NCBI GenBank assembly: GCA_018524725.1 | Contig: JAEUWP010000241.1 | Span: forward strand, 1 to 18,971 | Length of the DNA: 18,971 bases | Source of the DNA: Podaxis mareebaensis | Lineage: Eukaryota > Basidiomycota > Agaricomycetes > Agaricales > Agaricaceae | Direction: 5' to 3' | Shown here: positions 8,240-16,069 of the stretch, piece after piece | Layout: each line of letters starts with the position of its first letter | Position numbering within the stretch: position 1 is the stretch's first letter | Notes under the pieces: generated by a model | Seen by the model: the letters and a program-made list of their open reading frames with translations, nothing else | Databases searched by the model: none | Told to the model about the DNA's origin: nothing | Translations under genes and position numbers: made by a program

Positions 8240-9366
8240 ACTTAATAAAAATGAAAAAGATCAGCCAAAGGCTGGGATTAAATACATATCTGATATTTTA
8301 TCAATTAAATCTAATGATTATAAAGATACAGCTATCATTAAAATAATAATTAGTTTTGGAATAAGAGATGGAGCTGCAGCCATAGGCTGTAAATTTAAAT
8401 AAGTTAATTCAACCTACTAAATCATTTCAAAATTATAGACTTTATAAGCTACCTATTACAGCCAAAGGCTGGACCCGCTAAAATATGGTAGTAATCCAGC
8501 CTTTGGCTGTACTTAAGGATCAATTACATATTGTGCAGATTACAGATAAAACTTTAGCTAAAATTTTAGTTAAGGATAATGAAAATCAAATAGAAATATT
8601 TAAATCTGGAAATGTAATTCTTTCTTACGTAGATAGAGTAATAGATGAAAATACATTTGAAAGAATTATTGGATCTAATCATTATATTTATGTTAATGAA
8701 GGTGGGCAGTATAAATTAAAATTATTTAATGTTTTTAAACCCGCTAAAAAAATAAAAGGTAAATTACCTGAAAAAGTACGCAATGATAAAATTATCACAG
8801 CCAAAGGCTGGATATTGAAACATTTCAATTACCTAATGGGTTCTAGAATTGAAACCTTATTTAATTTCATGGTATAATGGAAATCTTTCAAGCTCATACT
8901 TTTTAACTGATTTCGATAATAATTCTGATAATATGCTTGCTAAATGTATTAATGATTTAATGAAAGTTAAATATCATGGTTATAAAGTGTATTTACACAA
9001 TTTTGCTAAGTTTGATTGTATCCAGCCTTGGCTGTAATAAATCAATTAAATAAACTAGGTATTATTACTCCAATAATCAATAAAGGTAGATTTATTACAG
9101 TTACACTAAACTATCTTAAAAATAATAAATCTAAATCTTATTCATTAAAATTTAGAGATAGTTTACAATTACTTCTAGCTGGTTTAAAAAAATTAGCTAA
9201 ATGTTTTGAAGTTGATACACCAAAGCACTAGCACTAGAACTGTATCTTTCCTCATAAATTTGTAACACAAGAAAATTTAAATTATATTGGAGTTGTACCT
9301 GCCAGCCATAGGCTGCTGCAGCCAATGGCTGCTGAATTCTTTGATAATATAACTCATGAAGAATAG
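8240..9366 (+). pseudogene. dpo: Family-B DNA polymerase fragment (copy C)
   Basis: The fragment is homologous to the N-terminal and exonuclease part of copy B but clearly diverged. Matches in order: KYISDILSIKSNDYK (about 8280) with KYIENILAIKSEEYK; SFQNYRLYKLPI (about 8423); KDQLHIVQITDKTLAKIL (about 8515-8565); the exonuclease I region DIETF (about 8812), in a shifted frame after a GCCAAAGGC palindrome; PYLISWYNGN (about 8852); HNFAKFD (exonuclease II, about 8996-9016); FRDSLQLLLAGLKKL (about 9153-9198); NLNYIGVVP (about 9277). It stops near EFFDNITHEE at 9366, so no polymerase domain is left. It follows the end of copy B by under 20 bp. Palindromes sit at most frame breaks. Confidence 0.8.
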
Positions 9367-9462
9367 TTGCCAAAGGCTAGAAAATCATAAAATAAAGATA
9401 TTAAGTTATAAACGTTAATAAATTTTAAAAATAGAGTTAAAAAGAAAATTATCTCTTATTTG

Positions 9463-9738
9463 AGAAAAGTAATAGCCAAAGGCTAGTCTACGCTTAATGA
9501 AAAGTTCATTACTTGCCATCCAGCTGCACCACCCAGCCTAGCCTTTGGCAAGGCTGGGTGCAGCCACTGGCTGCCGCTGCTAGAATTAGAAACTCGTATA
9601 ATTAATAATGAAGATCAACCATATCTAATTTGTTATTTCGATTGTAAAAAAGCTAATAGTTTTTATCTTACAGATTATAATTTAAATTCAGATGAAATGA
9701 TGGAAAGTATTAAAATTAGAATATATAAATTCATATAA
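9463..9738 (+). pseudogene. dpo: Family-B DNA polymerase fragment, exonuclease I region (copy D)
   Basis: STLNEKFIT (about 9486) is followed by a palindrome cluster of about 55 nt in place of the next residues, then LELETRIINNEDQPYLIC in an open frame to a TAA at 9736. It corresponds to 6180-6350 of copy B and shares a 41-nt exact stretch with it (9640-9680). Only a small part of the exonuclease domain survives. Confidence 0.8.
9530..9560. repeat. Extended hairpin CACCCAGCCT/AGGCTGGGTG
   Basis: The ten-base stem has the same build as 2210-2240, but one C-G pair is reversed on both arms (CCCACCCT to CCCAGCCT, AGGGTGGG to AGGCTGGG), so pairing is kept. It lies inside polymerase copy D. Confidence 0.85.
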
Positions 9739-9971
9739 AATCTTATATTTAAAGATATAGCTTTTTAAAATTTTTAAAATTTATAAATAAACAAGAAAAA
9801 CATATTATTCTAGTATTATAAAATATATTCGAGTTTATATTAATATAAATTATATTAATAGCCAAAGGCTAGAAAATTTATAGCATTAAATTATTATACA
9901 AGAATGTACAACTAATAGGGATTTTCTTTCTATCGTGCCGGTCAATATAATAAGTAAGAAATTATGGTATA

Positions 9972-10002
9972 GCAGCAGCGGCCACCCACAGGCCGCTGCT
10001 GC
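9972..10002. repeat. Hairpin with 12-bp GC stem
   Basis: GCAGCAGCGGCC (9972-9983) pairs perfectly with GGCCGCTGCTGC (9991-10002) around a seven-base loop ACCCACA. Confidence 0.9.
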
Positions 10003-10385
10003 GGCTAAAGCCCTGTCTTGCCTGTGGCTACAGCACCAGCCTTTGGCTGCCAGCCACCGCCGCAGCGGCAGCCAAAGGCTGCAGCCGCCTATGGGGCTGC
10101 TGGTTTAGTTCATTTAATTAGATTAAGTTATAATTCCTAAAAAATATTCTAGTCTAGCTAATACTAACTCGCGATTATAGATTTCCAGCTAAAAAGGCTG
10201 GTTGTACCTTCATTAAAATTACATATAATCATATTATAAATATGGTAATTCTAGCCTTTGGCTATATCACTAAAATATGACTAGCGGCCACCCGCCGCAG
10301 CCGCACCCATAGGCTGCGGCACCCACAGGCTGCCGCATCAGCCCCAGGCTGGTGCTACTGTTTCAATTCCTTTTAAAAGACCTGG

Positions 10386-10404
10386 CCCCACCCACAGGGT
10401 GGGG
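10386..10404. repeat. Hairpin CCCCACCC/GGGTGGGG
   Basis: A perfect eight-base stem surrounds a three-base ACA loop. This keeps the family's three-base loop but replaces the AGCC stem. Confidence 0.85.
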
Positions 10405-10479
10405 TGGAGTTAACTTAAGCTTTAAATTATTAATTATATAATAGTGGTAATAAGAAACACTTAAGTGGACCCAACCTTA

Positions 10480-10606
10480 ACGAGAAGTTAACTTGCAGCA
10501 GCCTATGGCTGGCAGGATTAATTTCGGCGAGGGGCTAGCACACCTAGACTATTTGAGAATATGAGTCTCACCATCTAAGTTAAAGAAACCATAATTAAGG
10601 TTAGTA
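10480..10606. other. Structured segment of unknown identity
   Basis: CCCAACCTTAA near 10482-10492 is complementary to TTAAGGTTAG near 10594-10603, enclosing more than 100 nt. Inside, TGAGA-ATATGAG-TCTCA (about 10552-10568) makes a five-base stem and seven-base loop. On the minus strand the loop reads CTCATAT, as in a tRNA-Met anticodon arm, and ACTTAGATGGT lies 5' of it like a D-arm. No T-arm or matching acceptor is found, and a palindrome cluster interrupts the middle. It could be a dead tRNA or an intron relic. Confidence 0.25.
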
Positions 10607-10677
10607 TAGAGTTAAATTAAAGTATAGCCTTGCACCCAAAGGCTGCCCTTTTGGCTGCGGCCGCTGCTGCAGCGGCA

Positions 10678-10717
10678 CCACCAGCCTCTGGGTGCAGCTG
10701 CACCCAGAGGCTGGTGG
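10678..10717. repeat. Perfect 40-bp palindrome
   Basis: Positions 10678-10697 are the exact reverse complement of 10698-10717, with no spacer. The centre is GTGCAG/CTGCAC. Each half contains an AGCCTCTGGGTG-type element, so the whole looks like two copies of one element joined head to head. Confidence 0.95.
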
Positions 10718-11050
10718 CACCCGCCATTGGGTGCATCTGGCGGCAGCCATAGGCTGCAGCCGCCATCCAGCCAGAGGCTGTAGCAGCAGGATATATCTCC
10801 AACATAAGACGGGGGTATTGTTTCTAATTATTTTAAATTTTATAAATTAATAGCCAAAGGCTAGATAATAATCATAATAGAAAATCCTACAATATAAGTA
10901 ATAATTGCTTTAACGTATAAATTCATAGCCAAAGGCTAGCACTATCGTCTTTAGATCAAATTTACTAATTTTTTTCCTTTTGTTTTAACCAATTAAATAA
11001 AATTTTAGGTAAATAATAAGGTATCTTTATTTTCTTCTAGCAGCGGCCAC

Positions 11051-11090
11051 CACCCAGCCAATGGGTGGTGCTGCAGCCATTGGCTGGGTG
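11051..11090. repeat. Inverted repeat, 14-bp arms, two alternative folds
   Basis: CACCCAGCCAATGG (11051-11064) pairs with CCATTGGCTGGGTG (11077-11090). The left arm can instead fold with GGGTGGTG (11063-11070). These are two related elements in opposite orientation. Confidence 0.85.
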
Positions 11091-11159
11091 CTATAATTAA
11101 AATAAAGAAATATAAATTTATAAACTCATATATAATAACTAGCCAAAGGCTAGGCTATT

Positions 11160-11184
11160 ACTAGACTAGACTAGACTAGACTAG
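11160..11184 (+). repeat. ACTAG tandem repeat, five units
   Basis: Five exact copies of the 5-nt unit ACTAG follow each other. It lies next to TAGGCTA and AGCCAAAGGCT palindromes, so slippage on a palindrome end is a likely source. Confidence 0.9.
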
Positions 11185-11459
11185 CCTATTTTAACTCTAA
11201 GTATTTGATTGAGCTTGAAACTTAAATTCAGTATAATTTCCAATAAAATTTTAAAGTCTAGCCTAGCCTTTGGCAAGGCTACACAAATTAATATCAATAT
11301 TAGTAGCAGCTGCCAAAGGCTGCAGCCTAAAAATGTATTAGCCTTTGGCCATAAAATTAAAAAAATTAGGTTTATTATTTTTAAAGTTATTATTGCGCTA
11401 AACTTATTTGCCAAAGGCAATACTAGCCAATAGACTAGTGTTTTTATCCCTTTTTTTAT

Positions 11460-11597
11460 ATGAAAATAATAAACTTGCCTTTGGCAATACTGATATTTGT
11501 TTCAGGTATAGGATTTTTTCTAATATTTATATTTATTGAATCTAATAAAGAACTATTACATGTTTTAAATAAACCTAATATTATAGCAGCACCCTAG
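11460..11597 (+). CDS. Doubtful small hydrophobic protein
   Basis: ATG at 11460 opens a 45-codon frame ending in TAG at 11595. Residues about 5-27 form one strongly hydrophobic segment (PLAILIFVSGIGFFLIFIF), followed by a charged stretch ESNKELLHVLNK. I recognise no family; it does not match Atp8, Atp9 or Nad4L. One palindrome-like piece (TTGCCTTTGGCAA) encodes LPLA near the start, and the stop lies in another. It may be chance in AT-rich DNA. Confidence 0.2.
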   Translation: MKIINLPLAILIFVSGIGFFLIFIFIESNKELLHVLNKPNIIAAP

Positions 11598-11621
11598 CCA
11601 TAGGCTAATGCCTTTGTAGAC

Positions 11622-11654
11622 GCACCCACCCTAGCCTTTGGCAAGGGTGGGTGC
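11622..11654. repeat. Extended hairpin GCACCCACCCT/AGGGTGGGTGC
   Basis: A perfect 11-base stem, arms 11622-11632 and 11644-11654, encloses an AGCC-TTT-GGC core. It is the same subfamily as 2210-2240. Confidence 0.9.
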
Positions 11655-12311
11655 TCCCGTCTTTGGCCGCTAGGGTGCTAAAATTAACATAAATCTAGTA
11701 ATAAAAATATGATTTTTTCGGGCATTAAGCCACATTTGTTTTAATAGCCGCAGCGGCCTAGCCTGTGGCAAGGGTGGGTGCTACTTTTGATATTATTTAA
11801 TTCTTACACCAGCCTTTGGCTGGCACCCAAAGGCATTAGTACAGCACCCGCACCACCGGCCATTGGGTGCAGCCTTTGGGTGCCATAGGGTGGAGGTGCG
11901 GCTAGGGATCAACCAATGGTTGTTGCCATAGGCAAGGGCCGTTAAATTTCATATTCATTAACAAAAATCATTCTGTCTTAATTTACTGGTTATAGCCATT
12001 TCAAACTTAAACGCAGAGCAGCTGCAGGTTAAAATAAGCATCTTGCCAAAGGCAAGACTCTTCTTATTATTTTCTTGCTTTGCATTTAACCCCACAAGAT
12101 TTTTTATAGGCCAGGCCAGCCAAATAAAATTTTTATTCTATTCTATTATATAGACGATAGGCCAGCAGCAGCCTTTTTAGCTGCACCCAGCCTTTTGGCT
12201 GCAGCTGCACCAGCCAATGGCTGCTGCTACATCGTTTTATTTTTGTTTAATTAAAATTGATAGACATTATTTATAGCATAGCATATGTTCTAGCCTACAT
12301 AATGGGAGGTG

Positions 12312-12341
12312 GGTAATATTAATTTTTTTTTTAATATTACC
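12312..12341. repeat. AT-rich perfect hairpin
   Basis: GGTAATATTAA (12312-12322) and TTAATATTACC (12331-12341) form an 11-base stem around eight T. It differs in composition from the GC palindromes. It could act as a transcript end or processing structure, but nothing near it shows this. Confidence 0.7.
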
Positions 12342-12497
12342 TTAAAATAGAGAAAAATTTAAACAATTATAGCAGCCGCCGGCCTATGGCTGGCTGGCTG
12401 CTGCGGCTGCTACTACTTCTTTCTTTTTTATTACCAAAGAAAAGTTAATTGTTTTATCTAGTCTAGACTTGCCTTTGGCAAATACTTATTTAAACAC

Positions 12498-12595
12498 TCA
12501 ATTTGCTATTCTTTAGCACCCAGCCAAAGGCCGGCTGCTGCTACATTCAATTTGCTATTCTTTAGCACCCAGCCAAAGGCCGGCTGCTGCTACAC
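12498..12595 (+). repeat. 49-bp direct tandem duplication
   Basis: 12498-12546 and 12547-12595 are identical except for the last base. Each unit joins AT-rich sequence (TCAATTTGCTATTC) to an AGCCAAAGGCCGGCTGCTGC element. The near identity suggests a recent duplication. Confidence 0.95.
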
Positions 12596-13319
12596 TCTAA
12601 AAATGAATTATTAGCCAGCTGGGCTAGTAAATTGCAATACATTCTTCTTTGCTAAATTTACAGCCTATGGCTGCAGCCGCACCACCCAAAGGCTGCAGCA
12701 GCCTTTGGGTGGCAATACTATCTTTCTTTAATCCTCTTTCCCTTTCCCTACCACCCTTCCTTAAAATTTATATTAATTATAACAACTTAACTACTTTTAA
12801 TGGTTTTTAATTTTCAGCAGCACCAGCCATAGGCTGCAGCCAAAGGCTGCAGCTGCCATTGGCTGGCAGGCAAGTATTTTTATATCCTCTACTTTTAGAG
12901 CAACAGTAAAAAAAAGGCTGCAGTAAATAAAGATTTAATTTACTACACCAGCCTTTTGGCGAAACTAAACTGCAACTAATAAATTAAACCTAGACTGGAA
13001 ACTTTGTCTTTGTTAGCTCCGCTCCGCCTTATGGCTGCTGGAGCTGGGCTTTTTAACTTTTTTTTTTTGTTTGTTTATAAATTAAACAATACTATTCTTT
13101 TAAATTAAAAATTTATCTAGCCTTGCCACAGGCTAGGGTGCAGCCTATGGGTGGGCTACTAAAATTGAAGTTTTAAGTTAGATCAATTGTAGCTCAGCTA
13201 AAAATCTAAAATTTAAGCTATACGTCTAGGTAGGTTGAAATTTAAATAAATTGCCTCCATAGAACACAAAGAAGATTTGCAGCAGCAGCCAATGGCTGGA
13301 GCAGCAGCCTTTTGGCTGG

Positions 13320-13355
13320 CTGCGGCCACCAGCAGCCTTTGGGTGGTGGCCGCAG
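13320..13355. repeat. Strong hairpin just past the cob stop codon
   Basis: CTGCGGCCACCA (13320-13331) pairs perfectly with TGGTGGCCGCAG (13344-13355) around GCAGCCTTTGGG. On the cob (minus) strand it starts about 28 nt after the stop codon, so it would fold in the 3' untranslated part of the message. A role in 3' end formation or stability is a guess. Confidence 0.85.
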
Positions 13356-13383
13356 CCAAAGGCTGGGAGGGGGTATTAGTTAA

Positions 13384-14157
13384 TTAAGCTTTAGCTTCTG
13401 TTGAAGTAGCTACATCTAATAAAGTATTTTCAGCTATACCTATTAAAGGAACTATAATTAAGAACCATGCAAAATAGAATGCTGTAGATACTTGACCTAT
13501 TTCTAAGTAAGGTGTATCAGGGTGTTGAGCACCAATCCATAATAATATAATAAAGTCTACAACAAAGAACCAGAATGCTAATTTCATAGCAGGTCTAAAT
13601 TGATTTCCTCTAATTCTAGATAAATCTGTTAAAGGTAATATTAATAAAATTAATAATGATCCAAACATAGCTAAAACTCCTAATAATTTATTAGGTATAG
13701 ATCTTAATATAGCATAGAAAGGTAAAAGATACCATTCAGGTACAATAGAAGCTGGAGTTACCATAGGATCAGCTGGGATATAATTATCAGAATGTCCTAG
13801 AACATTAGGGTAGAAGAAAACCATAATAGATAAAGCTAAGAAGAAAGCAAATATAGTTACTAAATCTTTAAAGATAAAGTAAGGATGCATTGCATATCTA
13901 TCTCCACTTGAAGTAACTCCATTAGGATTACCTGATCCATGTACATGTAAAGCAATTAAATGAGCTACAGCTAAAGCAGCTAATAAGAAAGGTAATAAAT
14001 AATGTAAAGAGAAGAATCTATTTAATGTAGCATTAGATACACTAAAACCACCCCAAATTAACTCTACTATATCTTGTCCAAATACTGGTATTGCGGATAA
14101 TAGATTTGTAATAACAGTAGCACCCCATAAAGACATTTGACCATAAGGTAAAACATA
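13384..14157 (-). CDS. cob: Cytochrome b, exon 3
   Basis: This exon encodes residues 132-388 of cytochrome b, the ubiquinol-oxidising subunit of complex III in the inner membrane. It starts [19 protein letters not shown]. It carries the second pair of heme ligands, H183 and H197, and the quinol-site PEWY at 271-274. G137 and G143, whose replacement is known to give resistance to quinol-oxidation inhibitors, are unchanged (G143 codon GGT), and no intron adjoins codon 143. The exon begins at TAT 14157-14155, directly after an intron ending in G; the apparent ATG at 14163 is intronic. It ends with TAA at 13384. No palindrome is inserted in its 774 nt. Confidence 0.96.
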   Translation of the reverse strand, partial: YVLPYGQMSLWGATVITNLLSAIPVFGQDIVELIWGGFSVSNATLNRFFSLHYLLPFLLAALAVAHLIALHVHGSGNPNGVTSSGDRYAMHPYFIFKDLVTIFAFFLALSIMVFFYPNVLGHSDNYIPADPMVTPASIVPEWYLLPFYAILRSIPNKLLGVLAMFGSLLILLILPLTDLSRIRGNQFRPAMKLAFWFFVVDFIILLWIGAQHPDTPYLEIGQVSTAFYFAWFLIIVPLIGIAENTLLDVATSTEAKA

Positions 14158-14280
14158 CAACATCTCTATTTATTCATTATTAAATATCACAATGAATAGT
14201 AGTTGTACCTAATTAATAAATAAGCTTATTATTCATATTTACATCATTTTAGGCCTTGAGATTCTGCTCTAAGAATCAGA

Positions 14281-14420
14281 TGTTCGACTGTACATTAAGC
14301 ACCATTTCAGGCACCCACAAGTGACCCAGTCTGTAGCGATCGTACATACAACCGACGGTCTTAAAAAGTGATAATTTCCGTTAACCGTTTTCACTTGTAT
14401 CGCCAAAAAGAGATTTTCTT
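14281..14420 (-). ncRNA. Catalytic core of the cob-393 group I intron
   Basis: On the minus strand the segment contains the R-type element with ACAGACTG (about 14327-14334) and the S-type element TTAATGTACAGTCGAAC (about 14283-14299). GACTG pairs with CAGTC to form P7. Upstream lies GGCGATACAAGTG...GGTTAACGG (about 14370-14403), a likely P3/P4 area. The core has no inserted palindrome and is probably still active, since cob needs it to splice. Confidence 0.7.
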
Positions 14421-14767
14421 TTTTCACTCTCTTTTCAATACCCCTGTCGAGGTATTCTATTGCTAGGCTGGAGCTAGACTTTGTCTAGCTATAGTAGCAA
14501 CACTAAAAGCCGCAGCCAAAGGCTGCTACCCTTTTCTCTATGTAGATTTCTAAGGGGGCTGCAATAGGACTATAGATGTGTTTCTTTTTATAGCGTAGTC
14601 TTAAACTACTATGTATCAATAGTATCTGTTACTTGGTATTTTCGCTTAATAATACCATTTGAATTTAATGCTCGTCGAATTGTTTTTTCACTGCACTCTA
14701 TTACTTTAGCTGCTTCAACTATACTATTGAAACTTTGAGGGTTAGTTCCATCAAGATTAGTTATTGT

Positions 14768-14778
14768 AGCCAAAGGCT
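14768..14778. mobile_element. 11-nt palindromic insertion before the NUMOD1-like domain
   Basis: In the coding (minus) direction AGCCTTTGGCT separates NVRP from TITNLDG. Without these 11 nt the codons CCT ACA ATA ACT are continuous. The site has TA on both sides. Confidence 0.8.
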
Positions 14779-15202
14779 AGGTCGTACATTTACAGCACAT
14801 TTTAGTCGAGATTCCATCGACATTGGCTTTCGTTGTAATGCTGCTTCTCGAATTAGATTTCGAGTCTCTTCAGACAGAGTTTTTCCTTTGTTGATTTCGC
14901 CTACTCGTTCTCGTCGTTCCTCTGAATAGTTTTGTACCATTTTCTGTATCGATTCTTCAGAATGTTTCCAACCAGTACTATTAGTAGCTAGTGGAGCAAT
15001 ATTGTATTCAGGTTTCATAGACTGAATATAATAGTCTTCTCGACCTAGAAGTAATTTAACATCTACTGTTTCTTGTTGAGGTGCAATTTCTAAAACTAGG
15101 AAAGCAAAATTTTGTAATCCGTACTTTTCGACTGCTTTACCAACTAAAATATTACCCATCTTTGAGAACAGATGTTTATGCATTCGCATATAAATATTAC
15201 CT

Positions 15203-15213
15203 AGCCTTTGGCT
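15203..15213. mobile_element. 11-nt palindromic insertion in the GIY-YIG domain
   Basis: In the coding (minus) direction AGCCAAAGGCT follows YYVGSA and creates a TAG stop. Without these 11 nt the frame reads GSAVGNIYMRMHKH, as expected for the family. TA lies on both sides. Confidence 0.8.
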
Positions 15214-15476
15214 ACAGCGCTACCTACATAATATTTTCCATTAACTAAGTTAACTACAAGATAGATTCCTGAAAATGGCTTCAATGTTCGATATGCTAAT
15301 TTTTTAGTATCTGAATTTGTTAGATCCTCAAATACTATAACAGGTTTAATTTCGTGTTCATCTAGAAAATTTTGAAGACGGTTACTACAAACAATTGGTA
15401 ATGAAATAGAAGCGTATTGTAAACTTGATACTTCGACATTAATAGCCTAGAAACTCACCCATTTTAGGCCAATAAA

Positions 15477-15668
15477 ACCTAAGAAAGCAATAGCCATCAT
15501 AAGAATTAAAATAATTACTCCTATAGACCAAACTAATACTCTAGGTGATTTATATGAACTATAGTATAATCCTCTACCTATGTGCATATATACAAAGATA
15601 AAGAAGAATGAAGCTACATTAGCATGTGTATATCTAATTATCCATCCATTATTTACATCTCTCATTAT
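15477..15668 (-). CDS. cob: Cytochrome b, exon 2
   Basis: This exon encodes residues 68-131 ([20 protein letters not shown] to AIAFLG). It includes the first pair of heme ligands, H82 and H96, and F129 of the quinol site. It starts at ATA 15668, after an intron ending in G, and ends at GGT 15477. The exon lengths 201, 192 and 774 add to 388 codons plus a stop, normal for the family. It is 192 nt and free of palindromes. Confidence 0.95.
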
Positions 15669-16069
15669 CATTTATGTTATAAACATGTCCACTTAAATTC
15701 GCCTTATGTTTATCTTAAAGTGCTTTTGGTTTACCTTGCCCAGCCTTTGGCTGGCAACAAAGGCAAGCTCGATACAATAAGGAAAATTATAGTGGTTTTG
15801 AGTAGCCTAGCCAAAGGCTAGGCTAGTATAACGTCCTCCGATAACTTTTCCTTTGTCAATACTTCGTCTAGCGGCTATACTAGTTTTGAGTAGCAGCGGC
15901 AGCCAAAGGCTGCTGCTGCACCACCCAAAGGCTGCTGCTGCTACGGCCAACATGGTGCAGCCATAGGCTGCAAAAGAATTGAAAGGTTCCTCACTTAATA
16001 ATACTCCATTGTCATACACCCATATAGCACTTTATTTAGATGTACTAGCAGCCGCCAACAGGCTGCTGC

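Larger units (their letters stand above)
9739..11459. other. Gene-free region with dense palindromes
   Basis: I see no convincing protein or tRNA gene. Contents: AT-rich spacer; perfect hairpins at 9972-10002, 10386-10404, 10678-10717 and 11051-11090; a structured unassigned segment at 10480-10606; an ACTAG tandem at 11160-11184; and single palindromes. Frames of 60-80 residues on either strand are built from the palindromes themselves. Confidence 0.65.
11598..13383. other. Gene-free region between the small frame and the end of cob
   Basis: I see no gene on either strand. The region holds palindrome clusters (about 11620-11660, 11810-11940, 12170-12225, 12370-12410, 12660-12710, 12815-12870, 13270-13370), an AT-rich perfect hairpin (12312-12341), a 49-bp tandem duplication (12498-12595) and AT-rich spacer. 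Confidence 0.65.
14609..15446 (-). pseudogene. GIY-YIG homing endonuclease of the cob-393 intron, broken
   Basis: The reading frame is in phase with exon 2 but has a TAG at 15447-15449. It then runs through INVEVSSLQYASISLP to the catalytic GIYLVVNLVNGKYYVGSA (about 15217-15269). AGCCAAAGGCT (15203-15213) then breaks the frame, which resumes as GNIYMRMHKHLFSKMGN. Later come YYIQSMKPEYNIAP, the NUMOD3-like WKHSEESIQKM and KGKTLSEETRNLI, and, after a second 11-nt break (14768-14778), a NUMOD1-like ITNLDGTNPQSFNSIVEAAK ending at 14609. Passing over 11 nt at each break gives one frame after the TAG. The family cuts DNA at the intronless site; this copy should be inactive. Confidence 0.88.
14158..15476 (-). 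other. Group I intron in cob at coding position 393
   Basis: The intron follows codon 131 (Gly) and is 1319 nt long. The exon ends in T and the intron in G, as group I introns require. Guide pairing is visible: exon TTAGGT (ending at 15477) with intron GCCTAA (15469-15464), including the U-G wobble at the splice site. The core lies at the 3' end, 14281-14420. The 5' part holds a GIY-YIG endonuclease frame in phase with exon 2, typical of such introns. Palindromes lie at 14514-14526 and within the endonuclease. Removing the intron gives a continuous FLG-YVLPYGQ reading. Confidence 0.9.

Noticed and set aside
10617..10805. 62-residue minus-strand frame rich in Ala and Gly
   Set aside because: It consists almost wholly of back-to-back palindromes, and its sequence is what those repeats encode in that frame.
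11181..11433. Overlapping frames of 74-79 residues on both strands
   Set aside because: They mirror each other, contain translated palindromes and show no known motif; chance frames in AT-rich DNA.
12312..12341. TAATATTAC resembling the rolling-circle origin of geminiviruses
   Set aside because: The word lies in the stem, not the loop, of an AT-rich hairpin, and no replication protein gene is near; coincidence in AT-rich DNA.
13190..13260. Possible tRNA (TGTAGCTCAGCTA...)
   Set aside because: The start resembles a D-arm, but no anticodon stem, T-arm or matching acceptor can be drawn.
14158..14163. ATG at 14163 as a start for the last cob exon
   Set aside because: These two codons are the intron's 3' end. 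Exon 2 ends in FLG and joins YVLPYGQ, which gives the full cytochrome b.
14735..14929. 64-residue plus-strand frame
   Set aside because: It is antisense to the GIY-YIG endonuclease frame, which has clear family motifs.
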